DNA from: Deltaproteobacteria bacterium
GTDB taxonomy: Bacteria; Desulfobacterota; Desulfobacteria; Desulfobacterales; UBA11574
Reading direction: 5' to 3'
DNA length: 6,328 nucleotides
Assembly: GCA_019313025.1 (NCBI GenBank)
Contig: JAFDCA010000173.1
Location: 1 to 6,328, forward strand
A program made the translations under genes and the position numbers. Positions 1-5,392 of the stretch are shown here, piece by piece. The stretch's first letter is position 1; the number at the start of each line of letters is the position of its first letter. The notes under the pieces are model-generated. The model ran no database searches and had not been told where the DNA came from. It worked only from the letters and a program-made list of their open reading frames with translations.

Positions 1-32
1 AGACCGCTGCCTTACCACTTGGCTATGCCGCC
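1..32 (-). tRNA. tRNA-Cys (probable), 5' part only
   Basis: Read on the minus strand, this begins with a 7-base acceptor strand GGCGGCA, then TA, a D-arm (GCC, loop AAGTGGTAA, GGC), and the 5' side of an anticodon stem (GCGGT) followed by C32 and U33. The window ends just before the anticodon, so the identity cannot be read directly. Cysteine is inferred from the general look of the 5' half and from position: it follows pgsA and tRNA-Gly, as cysT follows glyW in the E. coli pgsA-glyW-cysT-leuZ cluster. It starts 9 bases after the CCA end of tRNA-Gly and is almost surely cotranscribed with it. tRNA-Gln or another small class I tRNA is the alternative. Confidence 0.72.
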
Positions 33-41
33 AAAAAAAAA

Positions 42-116
42 TGGAGCGGGAAACGGGATTTGAACCCGCGACTTCGACCTTGGCAAGGTCGCACTCTACC
101 ACTGAGTTATTCCCGC
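42..116 (-). tRNA. tRNA-Gly(GCC)
   Basis: A complete 75-base tRNA on the minus strand with encoded CCA. The acceptor stem GCGGGAA pairs with TTCCCGC, followed by discriminator T and CCA. The D-arm is ACTC/GAGT, and the anticodon stem CGACC/GGTCG carries loop TTGCCAA with anticodon GCC (plus-strand 82-84), reading GGC and GGU codons. The T-arm is GCGGG/CCCGT with loop TTCAAAT, including one G-T pair. The spacer to the next tRNA is a run of nine T on the minus strand; it is too close to a mature end to be a terminator and more likely a processing spacer. All arms fold without mismatch. Confidence 0.98.
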
Positions 117-130
117 TCAATAGTTAGATT

Positions 131-159
131 TTCATAAATATATTTTACGGTTTTGTCAA
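131..159 (-). promoter_or_regulatory. sigma70-like promoter for the tRNA-Gly/tRNA-Cys unit
   Basis: On the minus strand a perfect -35 box TTGACA (plus 154-159) is separated by exactly 17 bases from TATGAA (plus 131-136), a four-of-six match to the -10 consensus. Fourteen bases then lie before the tRNA-Gly 5' end, which would give a short leader of roughly 7-8 bases, as usual for tRNA genes. The surroundings are AT-rich. This suggests the tRNAs do not depend only on read-through from pgsA. Confidence 0.66.
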
Positions 160-258
160 TAGAAAATTTATAAGTGTTCTATAGATCAGTCATTTCCCTT
201 TCACTTCTGTGTCTTTGTCATTGGTATTTTCAATAACTTAGCCCGCCAATTTCCTAAC

Positions 259-274
259 AGGCAAACAACTGCCT
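259..274 (-). other. small hairpin downstream of pgsA
   Basis: On the minus strand AGGCA, a 6-base loop GTTGTT and TGCCT form a perfect 5-bp stem, 22 bases after the pgsA stop codon. No T-tract follows, so it is not a convincing intrinsic terminator. It may be a weak terminator, a 3'-end stabiliser or chance. The rest of the 179-base gap between pgsA and tRNA-Gly holds only the tRNA promoter. Confidence 0.25.
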
Positions 275-295
275 ACGATAATAGTTTCGAAAAAT

Positions 296-862
296 TCATA
301 CCTGGAGAAGATTTCTATATCGGATAAAATAAGCCGCACCCGACCAGACCGTTAACATCAACGCAATCCACAAAAATAGGGTTCCTATTGCATGAAAATC
401 AATGGTAAGATAGGAAAAGTGTATCATCAGTGGAATGATGGCAGCAATCTGAAATCCGGTTTTATATTTCCCGAGGCTGGACGCCGATAAATCTTTACCC
501 TTTTCCGCGATAATATTCCTCAAACCGGTCACGGCAATTTCCCTTCCGATAATGACACATACGATCCAGGCAGGAATCCACCCCAAAGCGGTCAGCATAA
601 TAAAAGAAGTTGAAACCAAAACTTTATCGGCAATGGGGTCCATAACCTTTCCGAAATTAGACACAAGCCCTTTTTGTCTTGCCAAAAAGCCGTCCAAAAA
701 ATCTGTGATAGCAGCCGCGCTGAAAATCATTGCTGCAATAAAGGCATTGGTTCTGTTCGGGAATAAAAGGAGAATCACAATAATTGGGGTTGCCGCGACC
801 CGGAATAGCGTCAACATATTGGGATTACTAAATATGTTTTTAATTTTCCCCCTCGAAAACAT
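296..862 (-). CDS. pgsA: CDP-diacylglycerol--glycerol-3-phosphate 3-phosphatidyltransferase
   Basis: Inner-membrane enzyme of phospholipid synthesis that joins CDP-diacylglycerol and sn-glycerol 3-phosphate to give phosphatidylglycerol phosphate and CMP. The 188-residue protein carries the full CDP-alcohol phosphotransferase signature: D54, D57-G58, A61-R62, G71, D75 and D79, with the family's spacing. These aspartates bind the metal and perform catalysis. Hydrophobic stretches near residues 18-34, 38-52, 88-105, 137-150 and 158-178 fit the usual multi-pass topology. The N terminus is about 12 residues longer than the common form starting just before PN-LTLFR; M16 lies inside that motif, so the ATG at 860-862 is kept, and an in-frame TGA six codons upstream rules out a longer protein. 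The Shine-Dalgarno match is weak (GAG only). Following tRNA genes match the pgsA-glyW-cysT order in E. coli. The related CDP-alcohol transferases (PssA, Cls-like) are less likely given length, motif context and synteny. Confidence 0.93.
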   Translation of the reverse strand: MFSRGKIKNIFSNPNMLTLFRVAATPIIVILLLFPNRTNAFIAAMIFSAAAITDFLDGFLARQKGLVSNFGKVMDPIADKVLVSTSFIMLTALGWIPAWIVCVIIGREIAVTGLRNIIAEKGKDLSASSLGKYKTGFQIAAIIPLMIHFSYLTIDFHAIGTLFLWIALMLTVWSGAAYFIRYRNLLQV

Positions 863-950
863 TTTTCTCGATTCTATTCTTCACCCGGATAAACCGGAAA
901 CGTTAAAAATGATCTAAAATTATGGCATGGCTAAGCTCGATCTTTTTCAC

Positions 951-991
951 TCGACCCCTTGAATCCTGGCCCCTTGTCAATCGACCCATTC
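951..991. repeat. three degenerate 10-11-base units upstream of pgsA
   Basis: On the plus strand TCGACCCCTTG (951), TGGCCCCTTG (967) and TCGACCCATT (981) follow each other at 16- and 14-base steps in the 144-base gap between the transaldolase gene and pgsA. The block is much richer in G+C than its surroundings. No terminator-like stem with a T-run is seen, and its function is unknown. Confidence 0.4.
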
Positions 992-1006
992 TTTAGGAGA
1001 TGATTC

Positions 1007-1651
1007 TTATTGTTTCGCCCTATTCCAATCATCCAAAAACGCCTTGAGACCTTTGTCGGTCAAGGGGTGAGCCGCTAATTTGCTGAGAACATTAAATGGA
1101 ATCGTGGCAATATCGGCACCCATCAAGGCAGATTCAAGAACATGAAGGGGATTGCGAATGCTTGCAACGATGATTTCAGTATCAAAGGCGTAGTTGCTGT
1201 AAATTTCAACAATCTGTTCAACCAGCAGAAGACCTTCCTGGGATACGTCATCTAAGCGGCCAATAAATGGGCTAACATACGTCGCCCCGGCTTTTGCAGC
1301 CATCAGTGCCTGAAGCGGCGAAAAGACCAGTGTAACATTTGTTTTAATCCCTTCTTCTGAAAGTTTTCGTGTTGCCTTTAAACCATCCACCAACATGGGA
1401 ATTTTTACAACAATATTGTCGTGAATTTTTGATAGCTTGCGGGCCTCTTCAAGCATGCCTTCGGTGTCGGTGCTAACCACCTCGGCACTGATGGGGCCAT
1501 CTACTATTTCACAAATTTCTGTTATGATCTCTTCGAAATCTCGACCCTCTTTTGCAATCAAGCTGGGGTTGGTGGTCACGCCGTCAACCATCCCCATGTC
1601 GTTTGCTTCTTTAATTTCATTGATGTTCGCAGTGTCTATGAAAAATTTCAT
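1007..1651 (-). CDS. fsa: Transaldolase, TalC/Fsa (small transaldolase-like) family
   Basis: Cytosolic Schiff-base aldolase of the short (about 215 residue) family holding TalC transaldolases and fructose-6-phosphate aldolases; the 214 residues are full length. Visible active-site positions, numbered here, are D6, T26, N28, the Schiff-base lysine K83 in VVKIP, R132 and S164. Two positions help choose the activity: E57, where E. coli FsaA has Gln59, and F129, where FsaA has Tyr131. Glu and Phe are the transaldolase-type residues (E96 and F178 in E. coli TalB), so transfer of dihydroxyacetone between sugar phosphates in the non-oxidative pentose phosphate pathway is more likely than fructose-6-phosphate cleavage. 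The ATG at 1649-1651 is supported by a strong Shine-Dalgarno site (AAAAGGAGGG, plus 1659-1668) seven bases upstream, the best in the window, suggesting high expression. Automatic pipelines often label this family fructose-6-phosphate aldolase. It stands alone between two repeat-bearing gaps. Confidence 0.93.
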   Translation of the reverse strand: MKFFIDTANINEIKEANDMGMVDGVTTNPSLIAKEGRDFEEIITEICEIVDGPISAEVVSTDTEGMLEEARKLSKIHDNIVVKIPMLVDGLKATRKLSEEGIKTNVTLVFSPLQALMAAKAGATYVSPFIGRLDDVSQEGLLLVEQIVEIYSNYAFDTEIIVASIRNPLHVLESALMGADIATIPFNVLSKLAAHPLTDKGLKAFLDDWNRAKQ

Positions 1652-1670
1652 CCACGATCCCTCCTTTTAA

Positions 1671-1829
1671 AAAGTGTCTAAAATGAACCAAAATGAGCTA
1701 AAGTGAGCTAAAGTTTAAAGGATGTTGACCAAATTGATACATTAATGACAGCGCGATAGCGCAACCACAATTTCCCCGATGAATACGGGATAAATAGGCA
1801 CTTTAGATCACTTCAAACTTTAGGCACTT
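1671..1829. repeat. two inverted clusters of a decamer repeat upstream of the transaldolase gene
   Basis: On the plus strand 1671-1720 divides into consecutive 10-base units aaagtgtcta, aaatgaacca, aaatgagcta, aagtgagcta, aagtttaaag. The same motif appears in reverse orientation at 1796-1829 (minus strand aagtgcctaa, then agtgatctaa). Between them are 75 bases containing GCGC-GATA-GCGC (1751-1762) and CCCG-ATGAATA-CGGG (1775-1789). The left cluster ends just upstream of the transaldolase Shine-Dalgarno site, so it would lie in that gene's promoter or leader. Function unknown; a dispersed repeat or an operator array are both possible. Confidence 0.55.
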
Positions 1830-1833
1830 CTTA

Positions 1834-2094
1834 TTAAACCGTTGTCTGCTTTTCCAAAAACTTATCTTTACATTCTATACTGCAGAAATATAACTCTTTT
1901 CCTTGAAAATTTAAATGCACGCCATCTCTTTTAGCGAAATATATCTCACAATAAGGATCTTTGACCATGACATCATCGATCTCGCCTGCTTTTTTTTCAT
2001 ATGTTGCTTTTTGCGCCAGTTTCTCTTTATGCACCCAGGATTTCAGAAACCTATAACACAGGTACAAAAGTCCTATTAAGACCAAAAGTCTCAT
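1834..2094 (-). CDS. Small membrane-anchored YHS-like protein (PP0621 family)
   Basis: An 86-residue protein with one N-terminal hydrophobic segment (about residues 2-16), a basic and polar linker, and a compact C-terminal domain with C49 (in DPYCEIY) and a CxxxC pair, C71 and C75 (YFC-S-I-E-C). The pattern of one Cys after D-P and two near a KELYFC-type strand is that of YHS/TRASH-like metal-binding domains, and the fused single-span form resembles the PP0621 family; this assignment is from memory of the family. A metal-sensing, metal-holding or redox role at the inner membrane is inference only. Its ATG overlaps the folK stop by 4 bases (ATGA), so it is translationally coupled to folK. It has no strong Shine-Dalgarno site of its own. 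Confidence 0.82.
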   Translation of the reverse strand: MRLLVLIGLLYLCYRFLKSWVHKEKLAQKATYEKKAGEIDDVMVKDPYCEIYFAKRDGVHLNFQGKELYFCSIECKDKFLEKQTTV

Positions 2095-2585
2095 TGATAT
2101 TCGATAATCCTTTGCTCATTATCATCTATAAGTGCCAGAAGATCTTGCATTTCTTTTTTTAAAACAGGATGTACAATTTTAGGGTCTATATCACAGATCG
2201 GTTGTAACACAAAACGCCTTTTGTGCATTCTGGGATGAGGAATAATCAGTCCCGATGAGTTTGTCACAACATCATCAAACAAAAGTATATCCAGATCGAG
2301 AACCCTTGGCCCGAATCTCACAGGATTGGCACTGCGTCCGGCATCATGTTCGATGGATTTAATTTTTTTTAACAACTGAAAAGGGTCAAGGCTGGTTTCG
2401 ATCTTTACAACGACGTTTATAAACCAATCCTGATCTTCATAATCCACCGGCTCGGTTTTGTAAAATTGTGACCATTCTTTTATCTGTGCATGTTGACTTC
2501 TTGATAGAGCGCTAATTCCGTTTTTACAGTTTAAAAGCTTGTTTCCGATGTTGGAACCAGCCCCTATGTATGCAGTATGAATCAT
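2091..2585 (-). CDS. folK: 2-amino-4-hydroxy-6-hydroxymethyldihydropteridine pyrophosphokinase
   Basis: Cytosolic folate-pathway enzyme (HPPK) that moves pyrophosphate from ATP to 6-hydroxymethyl-7,8-dihydropterin, making the substrate of dihydropteroate synthase. The 164-residue protein has the family landmarks in order: GSNIG (residues 10-14), S-x-F-Y-K-T-E-P-V (39-47), the signature R90-F-G-P-R94 followed by D97 and D99 that bind the two Mg ions, and IPHPRMHKRRFVL (115-127) for ATP and substrate. The length is that of the monofunctional enzyme (E. coli 159), with no FolB or FolP fusion. The ATG at 2583-2585 gives the standard N terminus. Its Shine-Dalgarno site is poor (AGGA about 14 bases away). 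The 130-base gap from dapF contains a repeated hairpin module. The downstream small YHS-like gene overlaps it. Confidence 0.95.
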   Translation of the reverse strand: MIHTAYIGAGSNIGNKLLNCKNGISALSRSQHAQIKEWSQFYKTEPVDYEDQDWFINVVVKIETSLDPFQLLKKIKSIEHDAGRSANPVRFGPRVLDLDILLFDDVVTNSSGLIIPHPRMHKRRFVLQPICDIDPKIVHPVLKKEMQDLLALIDDNEQRIIEYQ

Positions 2586-2603
2586 TATTCAGAAAAGATC
2601 CTG

Positions 2604-2697
2604 GCAGATAAGCAGGATTTGGTTTTCCCCGGAGGGGATGTGCTTTGTTGAAAGGTCTTGTTAAAAAACAGGAAAAAATGATTAGAAAACAGACAAC
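2604..2697 (-). repeat. hairpin-bearing repeat module, copy A (before folK)
   Basis: A 94-base stretch similar to 4940-5014. Shared blocks on the plus strand are TTCCCCG.A.GGGAT, TTTGTTGAA.GGTC and AGAAAA.AGA.AACC. Copy A has about 21 additional bases between the last two. On the minus strand TCCCC-TCC-GGGGA (2626-2638) is a perfect 5-bp hairpin, followed by a second one, ATCCTG/CAGGAT with a 9-base loop, near 2598-2618. Both sit in the leader of folK. No poly-T follows on the minus strand, so it is not an intrinsic terminator for dapF. Confidence 0.6.
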
Positions 2698-2715
2698 CGC
2701 GATGTCAATGTTAAA

Positions 2716-3549
2716 TTAACCGCCGTCTTTCCAGGCATCTTCCCAGAGTTGGGCCCTGTAGATAATGCGGGCATCCCCCTCGAGATAAATGTCGTAATAC
2801 TGACCTTCTTTTTCTGTGAAAAAAATATTCAGATATCCCCCGCTGCGCGTCAGAACAGAGATCGGTGAGTCCATCTTCATTTTATGCGCCATAACAACGG
2901 CACTAGCAGCAGCGCCTGTACCACAGGCCAAGGTTTCATCTTCAACGCCGCGCTCATATGTTCGTATGGTAATGGTATTGTCTTTGATACGGCTAACGAA
3001 ATTAACATTGGTGCCGGCAGGCGAAAACCGGCTGTGGTAACGAATCTCTCTTCCTATCTCAACAATATCGACATCGTCGATGCCGTCCTTAACCATCACG
3101 ACATGTGGAACACCCGTGTTGATACTGGAAATGGAAATCAAACCGTTTCTAAGTTCAATGGTATCATCCGTCTTTAGGTCTAACGGATCTGTCATTTTAA
3201 CTTTAACGCGCTCACCGATAACCTCTGCTTTAACAATGCCCGCCAATGTCTCAAAAGACATATTTGAGCCTGCAATATCATTTAAATATGCAAAGCGTGC
3301 GACACACCGGGCACCGTTTCCACACATCTCTGCAACACTGCCGTCAGAGTTAAAAAATCGCCATTTGAAATCTGCACTGTGCGTATTTTCTATGAGTATC
3401 ATACCATCCGCACCAACAGACATCTTTCTGCGGCACACTTTGGCGATAAAATTCGACAGCCCGTTTTCATCAACCACGCGATTTCGATTGTCAATGATAA
3501 TGAAATCGTTGCCACTTCCGCTCATTTTAAAAAAATCAATTTTTTTCAT
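2716..3549 (-). CDS. dapF: Diaminopimelate epimerase
   Basis: Cofactor-independent cytosolic epimerase converting LL-2,6-diaminopimelate to the meso form, the direct precursor of lysine and of peptidoglycan cross-links. The 277 residues match the family's usual length. Visible motifs: N-terminal F-x-K-M-x-G-x-G-N14-D15-F; N67-x-D-G-S followed by the first catalytic cysteine C76 in MCGNGARC; N181-x-N-F; Y198-E199-R200-G; and the second catalytic cysteine C209 in ACGTG. Both cysteines of the two-base mechanism are present, so the enzyme should be active. The ATG at 3547-3549 gives the canonical start; the nearest purine-rich stretch, GGTGAG, directly touches it, so initiation may be weak or coupled. 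It lies 103 bases after lysA, probably in the same transcript. Unlike many lysine clusters, dapA and dapB do not follow; folK does. Confidence 0.97.
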   Translation of the reverse strand: MKKIDFFKMSGSGNDFIIIDNRNRVVDENGLSNFIAKVCRRKMSVGADGMILIENTHSADFKWRFFNSDGSVAEMCGNGARCVARFAYLNDIAGSNMSFETLAGIVKAEVIGERVKVKMTDPLDLKTDDTIELRNGLISISSINTGVPHVVMVKDGIDDVDIVEIGREIRYHSRFSPAGTNVNFVSRIKDNTITIRTYERGVEDETLACGTGAAASAVVMAHKMKMDSPISVLTRSGGYLNIFFTEKEGQYYDIYLEGDARIIYRAQLWEDAWKDGG

Positions 3550-3652
3550 CTCACCAAATTTAGAATCATTAAAAAGTACAAATCATGCCCGAGAGTTTTT
3601 CATGTCGAATATCCAATTGGCTTATCCATCATCAGAAAAAATTGTCCATTAC

Positions 3653-4912
3653 TCAATCATCAAGAAACGGCGGGATTAATTCACCCTTCACCAGATCCTG
3701 ATAACTCTCACGATCCCTGACAACAAAAAATTCGTCATCTTTGACCACAACTTCAGCCACCCTAAGCCTGGAGCAGTAATTGGAAGACATCGTAAAGCCA
3801 TAAGCGCCCGCACTCATCACAGCGAGAAGATCACCCTTTATCACATCAGGAATGTTGCGGTCCATTGCCAGAAAATCTCCGGTCTCGCAAATGGGCCCCA
3901 CGACATCCGCCGTTATCAGTTGACCTTCGGTCGCTACGACCGGTTGAATGGCATGAAACGCATTGTAAAGTGTGGGGCGCATCAGGTCGTTCATTCCCGC
4001 ATCAGTAATAATAAACTGCTTGACCTTGCCCGACTTTCTGAACAAAACCTCTGTTACCAGTATTCCAGCATTACCGACGATTACCCTTCCGGGCTCCAGA
4101 ATAAGTTTAAGCCGAGAGCCTTTAAGGGACGCCACGATTTCTTTAGCATATTCACGGGGATGGGGAGGCGATTCATCGTTATAGGTTATACCAAGCCCTC
4201 CCCCCATATCCAGGAATTGGATTTCGATCCCAATTTTTCTGAGTTCATCAATCAAATCCTTTAAGCTTTCCAGAGCTTCGACAAAAGGTTTGGCATCGGT
4301 AATCTGCGATCCAATATGGCAATCGATCCCCACAACATCAATGTTCTCTAATTGTCTTGCAACATTGTACCCCTCGATGGCTGTCTCTTTATCAATGCCG
4401 AATTTGCTTTTTTTAAGACCGGTTGAAATATAAGGATGTGTTTTTGGATCAACGTCAGGGTTCACCCGAATCGCCACAGGGGCTCTGGTTTCTAAAGCAC
4501 CTGCCCTATCATTAATGAGTCTGAGTTCTTCGAAAGATTCTACATTGAACATTAAAATGCCAGCTTCAAGCGCATAATCAATCTCGTCGACGCGCTTACC
4601 CACACCGGAATAAACGATTTTATCCGGAGAAAAACCTGCTTTCAATCCGCGATAAAGTTCTCCGCCCGAGACAATATCCAGCCCACTGCCAAGGCTTTCA
4701 AACAGCTTTAAAACAGCCAGATTTGTATTGGCCTTTGCAGAGTAACATACGAGTCTGTCAAGGCCCTCAAACGCCTCATAAAATATTAAATAATGGCGTT
4801 TTAATGTTGCATGGCTATATAGATAAAAGGGTGTTCCGATATCTTGGGCGATTCTCCGGACCGGAACATCCTCACAATACAATTCATTGTCGCGGTATTT
4901 AAAATGATGCAT
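3653..4912 (-). CDS. lysA: Diaminopimelate decarboxylase
   Basis: PLP-dependent cytosolic enzyme removing CO2 from the D-centre of meso-diaminopimelate to give L-lysine. The 419 residues are typical. It has the alanine-racemase-like barrel first, with the PLP lysine K60 in CYSAKAN, H199-I-G-S-Q, the phosphate-binding GGGLG loop (237-241) and EPGR (273-276). The C-terminal beta domain follows, with R312-P-T-L-Y, C342-E343-T-G-D carrying the catalytic cysteine and glutamate, and Y371-G-F in AYGFTMSSNY. The C-E-S/T-G-D motif and length separate it from ornithine and arginine decarboxylases of the same fold. The ATG at 4910-4912 has an AGGA 10 bases upstream. A 480-base gap with repeats separates it from the lipoprotein gene, so it probably has its own promoter; TATTAT at about 4932-4937 (minus) could be a -10 box, but no good -35 is seen. 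dapF follows. Confidence 0.97.
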   Translation of the reverse strand: MHHFKYRDNELYCEDVPVRRIAQDIGTPFYLYSHATLKRHYLIFYEAFEGLDRLVCYSAKANTNLAVLKLFESLGSGLDIVSGGELYRGLKAGFSPDKIVYSGVGKRVDEIDYALEAGILMFNVESFEELRLINDRAGALETRAPVAIRVNPDVDPKTHPYISTGLKKSKFGIDKETAIEGYNVARQLENIDVVGIDCHIGSQITDAKPFVEALESLKDLIDELRKIGIEIQFLDMGGGLGITYNDESPPHPREYAKEIVASLKGSRLKLILEPGRVIVGNAGILVTEVLFRKSGKVKQFIITDAGMNDLMRPTLYNAFHAIQPVVATEGQLITADVVGPICETGDFLAMDRNIPDVIKGDLLAVMSAGAYGFTMSSNYCSRLRVAEVVVKDDEFFVVRDRESYQDLVKGELIPPFLDD

Positions 4913-4939
4913 AAAGTATTTTTCCTAAGTAAAATAATA

Positions 4940-5014
4940 GCATAGAGGACCAGGCTTGGGCCTTCCCCGTAAGGGATTTTTTTGTTGAATGGTCATTTTA
5001 GAAAATAGATAACC
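4940..5014 (-). repeat. hairpin-bearing repeat module, copy B (before lysA)
   Basis: Counterpart of 2604-2697. The central block aligns over about 33 positions with roughly 27 identities and one gap, and both flanks also align. The hairpin is TCCC-TTACG-GGGA on the minus strand (4964-4976), so the stem persists although its loop bases differ from copy A. On the plus strand the stem is followed by seven T, which would resemble a weak terminator for transcripts going toward argH, but no gene in this window reads that way. It lies 28 bases upstream of the lysA start at its near end. Confidence 0.6.
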
Positions 5015-5067
5015 ATTATTCTCTTTGCTATTTCCTCTTTCTATGTTAAAAATTTGGTCTTAGTGTT

Positions 5068-5363
5068 TCAATTTATAGCAGTTGCCAAAAATATGTTCCG
5101 ATTGAATGAATAACGGTCACGATTTACCGTAAGCCGCCGGATGATTTCGTTGAGGTCGGGAAACTGTCTGAGCAAATTAGAGCGCGTTAAAGAGAACATC
5201 TTCGAAGTATTTCAAATTAAAAAATAAAATCAAACTACTGAACGATATTCTGAAACGCCATGGCCATGTTCTCTTTTACGCGCTTTTGTTTGCGAGTTCT
5301 TGCAGATCTCAACAAATTATCCGGCGCATGAAACGGAATGTTATTCTGGCAATAGCTATAATT
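5068..5363. repeat. large imperfect inverted repeat upstream of lysA
   Basis: The inner ends are nearly perfect: agcgcgttaaagagaacat at 5181-5199 is matched, with one mismatch, by the reverse complement of 5266-5284. The match extends to 24 of 28 bases over 5172-5199 and 5266-5293. Further out, homology returns in blocks: minus GACCTCAACGAAATCATCCGG against plus 5314-5333, and minus CGGAACATATTTTTGGCAAC with its following bases against plus 5334-5363, with small gaps and about 27 extra bases in the left arm. An AT-rich 66-base loop, holding palindromes CTTCGAAG and GCCATGGC, separates the arms. It could be a MITE-like element, two head-to-head remnants of one sequence, or a long RNA hairpin. 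Confidence 0.6.
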
Positions 5364-5392
5364 ACCCAAAAAGCAGGATGTTTCATCAAGCT

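Larger units (their letters stand above)
4913..5392. other. 480-base gap between the lipoprotein gene and lysA
   Basis: No gene of convincing quality lies here. From lysA outward it holds the AGGA ribosome site, copy B of the hairpin module (4940-5014), an AT-rich stretch, and the large inverted repeat (about 5068-5363). The longest minus-strand ATG frame in the repeat (5068-5199, 43 codons) has no ribosome site. I see no lysine riboswitch core and no clear intrinsic terminator after the lipoprotein gene. The gap is unusually long for a lptM-lysA pair and looks like a site of repeat insertion. Confidence 0.6.

Noticed and set aside
33..41. Intrinsic terminator T-run after tRNA-Gly
   Set aside because: The nine-T run is immediately followed by the next tRNA gene and the preceding stem is the tRNA acceptor arm; it is better read as a spacer.
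552..917. 121-codon plus-strand frame opposite pgsA
   Set aside because: It lies over the conserved CDP-alcohol phosphotransferase motif of pgsA, with no domain of its own.
975..980. TTGACA on the minus strand upstream of pgsA as a -35 box
   Set aside because: The sequence 17 bases downstream is GGGTCG, unlike a -10 box, and the hexamer is part of the GC-rich repeat block.
1671..1829. CRISPR array
   Set aside because: Units are only 10 bases, directly joined without spacers, degenerate, and there are no cas genes.
2704..2709. TTGACA on the minus strand at the end of dapF as a -35 box for folK
   Set aside because: No -10-like hexamer lies 16-18 bases downstream (CTAATC or TAATCA), so the match alone is not enough.
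3080..3679. 199-codon open frame on the plus strand opposite dapF
   Set aside because: It is antisense to a gene with complete DapF catalytic motifs, has no recognisable domains, and its composition is what a mirrored coding strand gives.
4913..5070. Lysine riboswitch in front of lysA
   Set aside because: I could not find the multi-helix lysine aptamer core; the only structured part is the short hairpin module that also precedes folK, a gene unrelated to lysine.
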